A stretch of DNA of 19,722 bases from an uncultured Candidatus Saccharibacteria bacterium (GCA_946886725.1 CAMPJF010000004.1:1-19722); one strand, 5' to 3'. Positions 1-6,137 are shown, counted from the stretch's first letter. A program made the numbers and translations. The notes: generated from the sequence alone by a model not told the origin.

Positions 1-6
1 AAGCCT

Positions 7-15
7 ATTTTAACA
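7..15 (-). promoter_or_regulatory. Possible extended -10 promoter reading out of the window
   Basis: On the minus strand the bases read TGTTAAAAT, a TGn-extended -10 box like those of other genes here. The matching -35 region is weak. It would drive a leftward gene beyond the window edge. The rest of the gene-free stretch 1-83 holds nothing else I can name, and I see no clear terminator for the gene ending at 84. Confidence 0.3.
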
Positions 16-83
16 GAAAACGGCTATGAAAGCTAGATAATCGCATGACGCCTCCGCTCTTTCTGCCGCCAGATAGAACTACC

Positions 84-1055
84 TTATGCGTCGTACGCTT
101 CGCGGCGAAGTGACCCAATCAAACTCATGCTCGCAATGGGCACCATCATCCTTTGCGGAGTGATGTGCTTTACGGGTTGAAAAACATTCATATCGACACA
201 AGGAATAACTTCCTGATTCTCGCTGAGCGGCTTGGTAATATCTTTTGGCAAAAACTGAATTGAATTTATCTGCGCCAAGCCATGTGTCTCACTTTCGATA
301 ATAATAGGCTTAATCGCATTCTCGCCGCGCACAAAACAGCGACCCGACATGCTAAAACGATATGGCAGCTCTTCATCAAACTCAAGTGATTTACTGATGT
401 AATTCTGGATATCACTTAGCATCTGTATATCATCATCGTTTTCGATAGTAATATTCATACTAAACTCGCCTATTGCCATCACCGCCTCTTCTTCTGTGTT
501 GCAGTTCAACATGATGCAGTCAAGCGCCTCGATGACGTCTGGATGAAAATAACGGAGCCGACGTTCGATCATTTCGTTAGAGTTCGTTGGATATTCGATA
601 TGAAGATCGTCAAGATGACCGCACCCGAATGTTTTTTTATTACGATCATTATCGTCGGACTTTATCAGATGGAGGCCAACCTTATACTGTGTCGATACGA
701 CCTCGTTGTCGTGCACTATGTTATTCGGCACAAAAATAAATCCGTTTGATATCATTTCTGTCTCATCGTAATATTTTCGACGAACCTCGTCGTCTAATAA
801 ATCCTGAAAACTAACATTACCCGAGACCGTGAGTGCACTTCCCAAATACGGCCAAGCGGCATCAAGCTCCTCTGTTAATGCGATCCGCTCTTCCGGGGTC
901 GTATCGACCACATAGTTAATCATTTGCTCGAATTCACGGGCCATAGTAAACACCCGCTCGACGACAGGATCAGTTGTCACACATTCTAATTGGTCAAATA
1001 CAGGCAGTTCGAGGTCGTTTGAATGTTCCATATATGCATTAAATACCCTATACAT
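84..1055 (-). CDS. Hypothetical acidic protein, about 323 aa
   Basis: I do not recognise this gene. The product is soluble, rich in Asp/Glu, and has no signal peptide or membrane segment. It has scattered cysteines but no CxxC pair. The reading frame stays open over nearly a kilobase. It diverges from the Crp/Fnr-type regulator gene, and the about 100 bp between them hold several short repeats, so the regulator may control it; this is inference. The start is uncertain. ATG at 1055 is used here, but its upstream SD is poor. A TTG at 1079 and an ATG at 1031 are alternatives; the latter has an AT-rich TTTAAT box six bases upstream. The C-terminal third (a Ser-Gly-Arg stretch followed by a hydrophobic strand) weakly resembles the protein encoded at 2720-3262. 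Confidence 0.75.
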   Translation of the reverse strand: MYRVFNAYMEHSNDLELPVFDQLECVTTDPVVERVFTMAREFEQMINYVVDTTPEERIALTEELDAAWPYLGSALTVSGNVSFQDLLDDEVRRKYYDETEMISNGFIFVPNNIVHDNEVVSTQYKVGLHLIKSDDNDRNKKTFGCGHLDDLHIEYPTNSNEMIERRLRYFHPDVIEALDCIMLNCNTEEEAVMAIGEFSMNITIENDDDIQMLSDIQNYISKSLEFDEELPYRFSMSGRCFVRGENAIKPIIIESETHGLAQINSIQFLPKDITKPLSENQEVIPCVDMNVFQPVKHITPQRMMVPIASMSLIGSLRREAYDA

Positions 1056-1129
1056 CGATAACTCAAGGATAAAATGCAAATATCAACATTTAATGCAAAT
1101 TGTTTTGTGCCGAGATCCTATCGCACAAA
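1035..1129. promoter_or_regulatory. Divergent control region with repeats and a palindrome
   Basis: An inverted pair TGCATTAAAT (1035-1044) and ATTTAATGCA (1088-1097) flanks the start region of the leftward gene. AATGCAAAT recurs at 1073-1081 and 1092-1100, 19 bases apart, and a variant ACGCAAAT ends near 1140. The arms TTTGTGC (1104-1110) and GCACAAA (1123-1129) form a palindrome with a 12-base spacer. If the regulator mRNA starts at its ATG (1157), the palindrome is centred about 41 bases upstream, the usual place for a Crp-type activator. The arm spacing is wider than the classic TGTGA-N6-TCACA site, so the binding protein is unknown. Confidence 0.4.
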
Positions 1130-1143
1130 TACACGCAAATCGA

Positions 1144-1149
1144 TATACT
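1144..1149 (+). promoter_or_regulatory. -10 box of the regulator gene (leaderless)
   Basis: TATACT lies exactly seven bases before ATG 1157. Transcription would start at or beside the start codon, giving a leaderless mRNA, and there is no SD sequence. The -35 region is poor, which would fit an activator-dependent promoter. Confidence 0.5.
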
Positions 1150-1156
1150 ACTGATT

Positions 1157-1777
1157 ATGGATGTCGTCGACTATGTCAAAGCTTACCCTACAAAACAATT
1201 CGCTAAAGGCGAGGTTATTCTGAGTGAGGGGGATGTTTCGGATACACTACTCGCTATTCGGTCGGGGTATGTCAAGGTTACTTCTATTGACGAAGATGGC
1301 AATGAACATATGCTTTGGATTGCTGGCCGATATGATATCGTTCCGACGGAGCGACTCTTTTCACTTCATAGCCCTTTGCAATTTTTTTACACAGCATTAT
1401 CTGACGGCGAATTATTCCAGGTTAAAAAATCAGATTTCCTTACCAAGGCGAAAGAAGACGTAACGTTAATGTCAGAGATCGCAACCAGCATGAGCGATCA
1501 TTACGACGATTTGTTGTCACGTATCAATACGATCGGTCAAGCTACCGTCCGCGATAAGCTCATATCAACACTCCGCTATGTTGCGCAGCGCTTCAGTGCC
1601 GACCGCTCGGTCGATCTGTATCAGCTGGGATTGCACCTGACCCACAAAGACTTTGCTGATATGATCGGCTCGACAAGAGAGACGACGTCCCTGGAAATGC
1701 AAAAACTACGAAGTGCCGGCATCGTACAGTACGACCGAACAAAATTTATTATCCACACTGACATGTGCATCATATAG
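1157..1777 (+). CDS. Crp/Fnr-family transcriptional regulator
   Basis: The 206-aa product has the length and order of the family. An N-terminal cyclic-nucleotide-binding-like beta-roll covers about residues 12-95 (KGEVILSEGD, then IRSGYVKVTSIDEDGNEH). A long dimer helix covers about 100-140, and a C-terminal winged helix about 155-200. The recognition-helix region near 161-190 includes DFADMIGSTRETTS and LRSAGIV, as in Crp. The usual cAMP-binding phosphate cassette (a GE-x-A followed by RSA-type motif) is not evident, and there is no N-terminal cysteine cluster as in Fnr. The signal it senses is therefore unknown, and cAMP or iron-sulfur sensing is unlikely. A longer frame opens at 1100, but ATG 1157 fits the family start and the leaderless promoter. 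It diverges from the gene at 84-1055 and precedes an aldo/keto reductase that has its own SD and a possible promoter. Confidence 0.92.
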   Translation: MDVVDYVKAYPTKQFAKGEVILSEGDVSDTLLAIRSGYVKVTSIDEDGNEHMLWIAGRYDIVPTERLFSLHSPLQFFYTALSDGELFQVKKSDFLTKAKEDVTLMSEIATSMSDHYDDLLSRINTIGQATVRDKLISTLRYVAQRFSADRSVDLYQLGLHLTHKDFADMIGSTRETTSLEMQKLRSAGIVQYDRTKFIIHTDMCII

Positions 1778-1809
1778 AAAGTAAGCCATATTACAGACCT
1801 TCGTCACGG

Positions 1810-1836
1810 TACAATGCTACCATCTCGAGAGGAGGA
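1810..1836 (+). promoter_or_regulatory. Possible -10 box and strong SD of the aldo/keto reductase gene
   Basis: TACAAT at 1810-1815 could be a -10 box, though no good -35 is visible. A strong SD, AGAGGAGGA, ends at 1836 and fixes the start at ATG 1845. Confidence 0.45.
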
Positions 1837-1844
1837 CCAAACAA

Positions 1845-2678
1845 ATGCACCCATCAATCACGTTAAACAACGGCGTTTCAATGCCTCAAGTTGGGCTAGG
1901 CGTATGGCAAGCCAAAGACGGTCAAGAAGTAGAAAAAGCCGTCGCTGTCGCGCTCGCATGCGGTTATCGCCTCATTGATACTGCCGCAGTATACGGAAAT
2001 GAAGGCGGCGTCGGCCGAGCAATCACTAACTCACCCGTACCCCGCAGCGAGATATTCTTAACAACAAAGGTCTGGAATGCCGACCATGGATACGACCAGA
2101 CGATCGCCGCGTTCGAAAAAAGCTTACAACGACTCGCGACGGACTACGTTGATCTTTATCTTATCCACTGGCCCGTCCCCGCAAAAGACAAGTACATCGA
2201 GACCTGGCGCGCACTGGAAAAATTATATAGCGAAGGCAAAGTGCGAGCGATTGGCGTTAGCAATTTTACCATCGAGCACCTAGAGCGACTTATGAACGAA
2301 ACCACGGTCGTCCCTACGATCAATCAAATCGAACTCCATCCGCATTTATCACAGAAAGAGCTGCGTGATTTTTGCCACCAGCACAAGATTGCCGTCGAGT
2401 CATACAGCCCATTAGGGGGAAGTGGCGGCACTTTACTCGATGTACCGCTACTGCATGAAATCGGTCGGCGCTATAGCAAATCACCCGCTCAAGTGATCAT
2501 CCGCTGGCATATCCAAAATGGCCTGATAGTCATTCCAAAGTCTATAACGCCAGAGCGTATCCGGCAAAACATCAACGTGTTTGATTTTGACCTACAACCT
2601 GACGACATGGATGCGATCAATCACCTGAACGCCAATAAACGCGTCGGATCGGATCCGACAACAGCCAACTTCACCTGA
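1845..2678 (+). CDS. Aldo/keto reductase (2,5-diketogluconate reductase-like)
   Basis: This is a 277-aa NADPH-dependent oxidoreductase of the aldo/keto reductase (beta/alpha)8-barrel family, which reduces aldehydes and ketones in the cytoplasm. The catalytic tetrad is visible: Asp45 and Tyr50 in LIDTAAVYGNE, Lys75 in FLTTKVWN, and His108 in DLYLIHWP. GVSNF (137-141) and SYSPLGG (186-192) are further family signatures. IPKSITPERIRQN (230-242) is the NADP-phosphate-binding loop, with Lys232, Ser233 and Arg238. The length is typical and the start follows a strong SD. It most resembles the AKR5-like bacterial subgroup, but the substrate cannot be read from sequence. It converges with the leftward gene at 2720, with only 41 bp between and no strong terminator. 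Confidence 0.96.
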   Translation: MHPSITLNNGVSMPQVGLGVWQAKDGQEVEKAVAVALACGYRLIDTAAVYGNEGGVGRAITNSPVPRSEIFLTTKVWNADHGYDQTIAAFEKSLQRLATDYVDLYLIHWPVPAKDKYIETWRALEKLYSEGKVRAIGVSNFTIEHLERLMNETTVVPTINQIELHPHLSQKELRDFCHQHKIAVESYSPLGGSGGTLLDVPLLHEIGRRYSKSPAQVIIRWHIQNGLIVIPKSITPERIRQNINVFDFDLQPDDMDAINHLNANKRVGSDPTTANFT

Positions 2679-2719
2679 AGGACTTCATGGGTGCAACTGG
2701 CACATAAGTTCGGCTTAGT

Positions 2720-3262
2720 TCATTGGTAGCGACTATCGATCGCACTGTCATCATAATACGTAATACATAGATCTTGTCCAATAATAGGAATAACGGCAGT
2801 GTCATCGACAAAGACGCCAGGAGTGTTGTCTTTGTTATGTAAACTATAACCGTCCAAAGCGATGCACAGCAATGGCCGATAAAGTAACTTCTTGCGGTAT
2901 ATCATATCATGATACAGTGGCAATCTGTCGATACGAAGTCCCGTAAAATATCCCGAAATACCTGGCGATCCATCGATAAAATCAAACGCCTGCGAATCAT
3001 CTGCGTAATACATCCCCCTGCCCTGTACCAGCAGCGTTTCGTCTTGCTGCAATCGTTCGGCCACACTTTGTATCTGCGCAAGTGAAAATAATATATCCGT
3101 CGAATCGCGCTCACTTAGTCGCGTCCTACCATTAAGCATTAGTCTGTATTGTTCAACAAGCTCATCAAAACAGTCGTTTGCTGACAAATGATAGTTTTTG
3201 GACCATTCTGGATTGCGCTGTACAACCACACCCCACCTGCTCACCTCATCTGCATTGTCCAT
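2720..3262 (-). CDS. Hypothetical protein, about 180 aa
   Basis: I do not recognise this gene. The product is soluble and acidic, with alternating hydrophobic strands toward the C-terminus (for example LLYRPLLCIALDGYSL and AVIPIIGQDLCITYY), suggesting a beta-rich domain after a helical N-terminus. ATG 3262 is chosen. AAAAAAGGTG lies about 14 bases upstream as a weak SD, and an in-frame GTG at 3277 is an alternative that would put that SD too close. It follows the ParB-like gene behind a strong hairpin, so expression probably depends on read-through or an unrecognised promoter. Remote similarity in pattern to the C-terminal part of the protein at 84-1055 is possible but unproven. Confidence 0.72.
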   Translation of the reverse strand: MDNADEVSRWGVVVQRNPEWSKNYHLSANDCFDELVEQYRLMLNGRTRLSERDSTDILFSLAQIQSVAERLQQDETLLVQGRGMYYADDSQAFDFIDGSPGISGYFTGLRIDRLPLYHDMIYRKKLLYRPLLCIALDGYSLHNKDNTPGVFVDDTAVIPIIGQDLCITYYDDSAIDSRYQ

Positions 3263-3308
3263 ACTGTCAGTAAGCACCTTTTTTCAATAAATTGCAAGCA
3301 ATGAAAAT

Positions 3309-3334
3309 GGGGCGGCTCTGTAGTGAGCCGCCCC
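3309..3334 (-). terminator. Terminator of the ParB-like gene
   Basis: A perfect 10-bp stem, GGGGCGGCTC pairing with GAGCCGCCCC, has a six-base loop. On the minus strand it is followed by ATTTTCATTG. It lies just downstream of the gene ending at 3340. Confidence 0.85.
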
Positions 3335-3339
3335 TATGG

Positions 3340-3597
3340 TTAACGAATGATCACTGCGACCTTGGCGTATCCAGCAGCGAGCTGAGCCTGATAGCGGTGA
3401 CGACCGTCGTTAATGGTGTAAAAACCATCGCAATCATCGACAGTGATAGGCGGAAAATCATCGCCAGATTCATAGTCGAGAATGTACTGAGCAATCTTAA
3501 CGTTGCTCAGTTTGCGCAGTTTTTTGTAGTTGACACGAATAGATTCGACATCAAGCAGGGTATGCGTACCGCCATCGGGGCGATAAGTAGTATGCAT
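3340..3597 (-). CDS. Small ParB-fold (ParB N-terminal-like) protein
   Basis: The 85-aa product ends with a strand, then INDGRHRYQAQLAAGY, then VAVII. This is the conserved core of the ParB/sulfiredoxin fold: a DGRHR basic motif at residues 64-68, a helix, then an AG-y-x-x-V-x-V-x-I strand. In ParB this region binds CTP and DNA, and in relatives it acts as a nuclease. Only this domain is present. There is no helix-turn-helix or dimerisation domain, so it is not a chromosome-partitioning ParB, and its actual activity is unknown. ATG 3597 follows the SD AAGGAG with a five-base spacer. The gene has its own strong promoter and terminator, so it is a single-gene unit with a four-codon leader ORF. 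Confidence 0.8.
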   Translation of the reverse strand: MHTTYRPDGGTHTLLDVESIRVNYKKLRKLSNVKIAQYILDYESGDDFPPITVDDCDGFYTINDGRHRYQAQLAAGYAKVAVIIR

Positions 3598-3609
3598 GAG
3601 GGCTCCTTA

Positions 3610-3624
3610 CTAGGTTAGCCTCAT
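3610..3624 (-). CDS. Four-codon leader ORF (MRLT)
   Basis: ATG AGG CTA ACC TAG lies in the leader of the ParB-like mRNA. It has a better SD (AAAGGAGGTGG at 3630-3640, eight bases from the ATG) than the main gene. Its stop runs directly into the SD of the main gene (TAGTAAGGAG), 12 bases before that gene's ATG. The layout suggests reinitiation or ribosome stalling that sets expression of the downstream gene. This is inference from position; a peptide this short cannot be confirmed by sequence alone. Confidence 0.45.
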   Translation of the reverse strand: MRLT

Positions 3625-3657
3625 GTCTACCACCTCCTTTAATAGGTTGCATTTGTT

Positions 3658-3686
3658 TTTATAGCATATTACGTGTTATCGGTCAA
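3658..3686 (-). promoter_or_regulatory. Promoter of the ParB-like gene
   Basis: On the minus strand TTGACC (3681-3686), a 17-base spacer and TATAAA (3658-3663) are preceded by TGC, an extended -10. Transcription would start near 3651, leaving a leader of about 54 bases that holds the MRLT ORF. Confidence 0.8.
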
Positions 3687-3694
3687 CCATTACC

Positions 3695-4309
3695 TTAGCG
3701 AATCGGTTTAAATTTACCGAGGGTTTCTGGCGTCGTCCACATCGCCCCATGCCGCTTTAGGACAGCTGCTTCAAAGTTCCTACGGCTCATAACACGCCTA
3801 GGGATTATTCGCCCGACGATGCCCGCGTCGCATTGTTTGCGTTGCCAAAAGACACCACCCTCTTGCCTTTCGGGTCCATCACAATTCGTGATAGATTCAG
3901 CCAATGACGCTCGCAGGCTTGCTTGTTTCGCTTTCAGCGCGGCAGACTCGATGCCTATTCGCTCCATGGATTCTTCAATACGCGCCCGCAGTCCGCTTGC
4001 GCTACCTTCGAATATACTTTGCCGGCTTAAATTGTGATACCCGGCCCGCTCTTTTACCGCATCGGCTGCGGCACACGCCTTGTCAAAATACTCCTTCGAT
4101 TGCAAAGTACGCAACTCGATACGCTGCGCATCGGGATCGTCGAGTATATCAGTGAGTTCATAACTGATATACAAGAGCCTAGGACTTTCCCATTCGCTCT
4201 GCGGAGCGGTAGAGTGAGTCGCCGTCTTCTGTACCTCGGCGATATCACAGTCAATCTTCTTTCGCATCGGACAGTTCGCGCATGCACCAACTAATAGCAT
4301 CTTGGACAT
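3695..4309 (-). CDS. Hypothetical CAxCP-motif protein, about 204 aa
   Basis: I do not recognise a known family. The N-terminus carries Cys10-Ala-Asn-Cys13-Pro followed by basic residues. The middle (about 50-140) is helical and probably coiled-coil (ERIGIESAALKAKQASLRAS). The C-terminal part carries Cys143-Asp-Gly and Cys160. Two cysteine pairs at either end of a helical stretch suggest a zinc site that joins the ends; this is inference. The protein at 18042-18509 has the same plan, with its CAxCP at the same residues. There is no signal peptide. ATG 4309 follows the SD GGGAGT. The frame continues upstream to 4504, but that part lies in the rpsG terminator and coding region and is not real. 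It has its own promoter at 4350. Confidence 0.78.
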   Translation of the reverse strand: MSKMLLVGACANCPMRKKIDCDIAEVQKTATHSTAPQSEWESPRLLYISYELTDILDDPDAQRIELRTLQSKEYFDKACAAADAVKERAGYHNLSRQSIFEGSASGLRARIEESMERIGIESAALKAKQASLRASLAESITNCDGPERQEGGVFWQRKQCDAGIVGRIIPRRVMSRRNFEAAVLKRHGAMWTTPETLGKFKPIR

Positions 4310-4349
4310 TCCCACTCCCTCAAAGTCTCGTTTTTCTGCTACAAAAAAT

Positions 4350-4358
4350 ATTATACCA
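4350..4358 (-). promoter_or_regulatory. Extended -10 promoter of the CAxCP-protein gene
   Basis: TGGTATAAT on the minus strand is a perfect extended -10. It lies inside the T-rich tail of the rpsG terminator, so the two units abut. The -35 is weak. The 13-base stretch TTTTTATGGTATA recurs in the lipoprotein promoter at 6109. Confidence 0.7.
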
Positions 4359-4365
4359 TAAAAAT

Positions 4366-4393
4366 AAACCCTCGCCATTTCGGACGAGGGTTT
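4366..4393 (-). terminator. Terminator of rpsL-rpsG
   Basis: AAACCCTCG (4366-4374) pairs with CGAGGGTTT (4385-4393), followed on the minus strand by ATTTTTATGG. It sits 22 bases past the rpsG stop and closes the operon before any fusA gene. Confidence 0.88.
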
Positions 4394-4415
4394 ACGATAT
4401 TTCGTTCGCTGTAGC

Positions 4416-4895
4416 TTATGAACGAGCAAAGTGGGCGAAAGCGCGGTTGGCTTCGGCCATCTTGTGTGTGTCTTCTTTCTTTTTGAAAGCAGCACCGGCT
4501 TCATTGTGAGCGTCTACGATTTCAAGCGCGAGGCGTTGAGCGTATGGCATACCACTACGAGCACGAGCAGATTGTACCAACCAGCTGAATGCGTAGTGCA
4601 AACGGCGGTGACCTTCAACTGGGAAAGGAATCTGATAGTTCGCACCACCGACACGACGAGATTTGACTTCGAAGTTTGGCGACACGTTCTTCAGTGCGCG
4701 TTCGAAAACTGCCAGTGGATCTTCACTGTCAAGCTTTTTAGCAGCTTGCTCTAGTGCGTCATAGACAGCACGTTCAGCGATGGATTTTTTACCGTCAAGG
4801 ATAGACTTGTTAATAAGGCGCTGTACAAGTACAGACTGGTACTTGCGGTCTGGTGACAAAACGCGTTGTAGGCTTTTAGTTACTTTACGAGGCAT
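4416..4895 (-). CDS. rpsG: 30S ribosomal protein S7
   Basis: The 159-aa product is the small-subunit protein that binds the 3' major domain of 16S rRNA and starts assembly of the 30S head. The N-terminus (MPRKVTKSLQRVLSPDRKYQS), the KNVSPNFEVKSRRVGGANYQ region (beta-hairpin facing the tRNA exit site) and FSWLVQSARAR are family hallmarks, and the length is usual. The start lies two bases after the rpsL stop with no clear SD, so translation is probably coupled to rpsL. In E. coli S7 represses its operon by binding the longer S12-S7 gap; with a two-base gap that site cannot exist here in the same form. Confidence 0.98.
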   Translation of the reverse strand: MPRKVTKSLQRVLSPDRKYQSVLVQRLINKSILDGKKSIAERAVYDALEQAAKKLDSEDPLAVFERALKNVSPNFEVKSRRVGGANYQIPFPVEGHRRLHYAFSWLVQSARARSGMPYAQRLALEIVDAHNEAGAAFKKKEDTHKMAEANRAFAHFARS

Positions 4896-4897
4896 GA

Positions 4898-5311
4898 CTA
4901 CTTATCTTCTTTCTTAGCACCGTACTTAGAACGGCCTTGTTGACGTTTAGCAACACCTTGAAGGTCAAGTGCACCACGAACGATGTGGTAACGAACACCT
5001 GGAAGGTCGGGCACGCGGCCACCACGGACAAGAACAACGGCGTGCTCCTGCAAGTTGTGACCTTCGCCGCCGATGTATGCCCAGACTTCTTGCTGGTTCG
5101 TCAAACGAACACGAGCAACTTTACGAAGCGCAGAGTTCGGCTTTTTTGGTGTTTTAGTTGTGACCTTGATACATACACCACGTTTAAGTGGAGCGTTCTG
5201 GTCGTAGTAGCGGGTTTTAAGCGCGTTGTGGATACGGCCTAGCGCAGGTGACTTTGATTTTTTATTCGCAGTCGTGCGAGGCTTACGTACCAATTGGTTA
5301 ATCGTTGGCAT
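4898..5311 (-). CDS. rpsL: 30S ribosomal protein S12
   Basis: The 137-aa product is the decoding-centre protein that controls translational accuracy. [31 protein letters not shown] and [10 protein letters not shown] are intact. Like many Gram-positive S12 proteins it has an insertion of about 15 residues before LKRGVC. Lys56 corresponds to E. coli Lys42 and is kept. The residue matching E. coli Lys87 is Pro101 (GRVPDLPG, codon CCC at 5009-5011), followed by the conserved Asp102 that is methylthiolated in many bacteria. Changes at Lys87 are classic streptomycin-resistance alleles. The start follows the SD AGGAG. No convincing promoter was found in the leader; a small hairpin (GAGATA, five-base loop, TATCTC) lies at 5339-5355. 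Confidence 0.98.
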   Translation of the reverse strand: MPTINQLVRKPRTTANKKSKSPALGRIHNALKTRYYDQNAPLKRGVCIKVTTKTPKKPNSALRKVARVRLTNQQEVWAYIGGEGHNLQEHAVVLVRGGRVPDLPGVRYHIVRGALDLQGVAKRQQGRSKYGAKKEDK

Positions 5312-5505
5312 GAAAACTCCTGTTATTCAATTATTGTCGAGATAAGATGTATCTCTTGTATAGTCCGGCTTAAGCATCGCCTCGCTATGTCATACTAATT
5401 GGCGTTTATCCGGTGTGTACACATTCAATCACCAAATAATCCAACTAGAGGAAACTCATGAATAATCATAACAGATACGGTTAATTATTTCAAGGTAATA
5501 AAAGA

Positions 5506-5564
5506 GCCCGCCAAGCGAGCAGTCAATAGATATACTATCTCGATTGACGGACTCTTTGACGGGC
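5506..5564 (-). terminator. Long nested-hairpin terminator of the lipoprotein gene
   Basis: The outer arms GCCCG (5506-5510) and CGGGC (5560-5564) enclose further pairs, GTCAAT with ATTGAC and AGATA with TATCT, giving a rod-like hairpin with bulges. On the minus strand CTCTTTTATTACC follows. The rest of 5312-5575 is the rpsL leader and has no gene I can support. Confidence 0.7.
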
Positions 5565-5575
5565 GATGGAGAATA

Positions 5576-6064
5576 CTACCAGCCGAGGTAGGTCGTTTTG
5601 TTTGACGACTTGAAATCCCTGATAGCAACCTTGCTGATGGTTTTCTCGCCTTCTGCCGAACGTTCAATCAGCTGACCATCGTGCCAAACTCTGAATTCAC
5701 CCGATTGTGTGACAAAGTAATACCAGACGTAGTGCTTGCCAGATACGGACGGGATATAGAAAGGCCCGTCCTTGCTTGCAACCGCACCTTGACCCGAAGG
5801 CGATGAACCCTGCCAGTCGCCTGACTCAAACGGCCCTGGAATGACAATCTTGTCACCATCCTCACAGGTCAATGTCACCGAATCAGGCTTAGCCGGATCA
5901 CCCGAATAATCGAGCTGGGTGCAGGACGTCTGCGGTGAACTGACTTCGTTCTGGTCGGATGTTGCCTTGGTCGTTTCAACCGGCAGCGGATTTGCGCCGC
6001 CGCATGCCGACAGTCCTGTCGCAACGGCCACGCAAAGCAGGGCGCGAATGATATTTTTGAACAT
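5576..6064 (-). CDS. Predicted secreted lipoprotein, about 162 aa
   Basis: The N-terminus is a lipoprotein signal peptide: MFKNIIR, a hydrophobic core (ALLCVAVATG) and the lipobox LSAC with Cys21 as the lipidated residue, then GG. After a Ser/Thr/Pro/Gln-rich linker the mature part is a compact, probably beta-rich domain with a likely disulfide (Cys in QTSCTQLDY and in TLTCEDGDK). The C-terminal half is aromatic-rich (KHYVWYYFVTQSGEFRVWHDG). The protein would be anchored on the outer face of the membrane. I recognise no family, and its role (host contact, envelope) is open. ATG 6064 is chosen because AAGGAG lies four bases upstream; the frame opens earlier, at 6106. It is a single-gene unit with its own promoter and terminator. 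Confidence 0.85.
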   Translation of the reverse strand: MFKNIIRALLCVAVATGLSACGGANPLPVETTKATSDQNEVSSPQTSCTQLDYSGDPAKPDSVTLTCEDGDKIVIPGPFESGDWQGSSPSGQGAVASKDGPFYIPSVSGKHYVWYYFVTQSGEFRVWHDGQLIERSAEGEKTISKVAIRDFKSSNKTTYLGW

Positions 6065-6108
6065 TTTTCTCCTTGAGAGGTGCGGACATTTACTGTCTTG
6101 TACCATAG

Positions 6109-6137
6109 ACTATACCATAAAAACTAATATTTATCAA
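6109..6137 (-). promoter_or_regulatory. Promoter of the lipoprotein gene
   Basis: TTGATA (6132-6137), a 17-base spacer and TATAGT (6109-6114) with a TGG extension. It shares TTTTTATGGTATA with the promoter at 4350. Confidence 0.8.

Noticed and set aside
1100..1156. A longer Crp-type protein starting at 1100
   Set aside because: The added 19 residues do not fit the family and cover the promoter and palindrome.
2679..2729. Read-through extension of the aldo/keto reductase past its TGA
   Set aside because: The protein already ends at the usual family length; the extra 16 codons resemble nothing in the family, and UGA is a normal stop here.
4310..4504. A 65-residue N-terminal extension of the CAxCP protein at 3695
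   Set aside because: It runs through the rpsG terminator, the gene's own promoter and the end of rpsG; ATG 4309 has a good SD.
4034..4509. Plus-strand ORFs opposite the CAxCP gene and rpsG terminator
   Set aside because: They cross a terminator and promoter of the other strand and their composition looks like antisense reading of a real gene.
5458..5484. Plus-strand eight-codon ORF (MNNHNRYG) with GAGG upstream
   Set aside because: No convincing promoter or downstream gene on that strand, and chance ORFs of this size are common.
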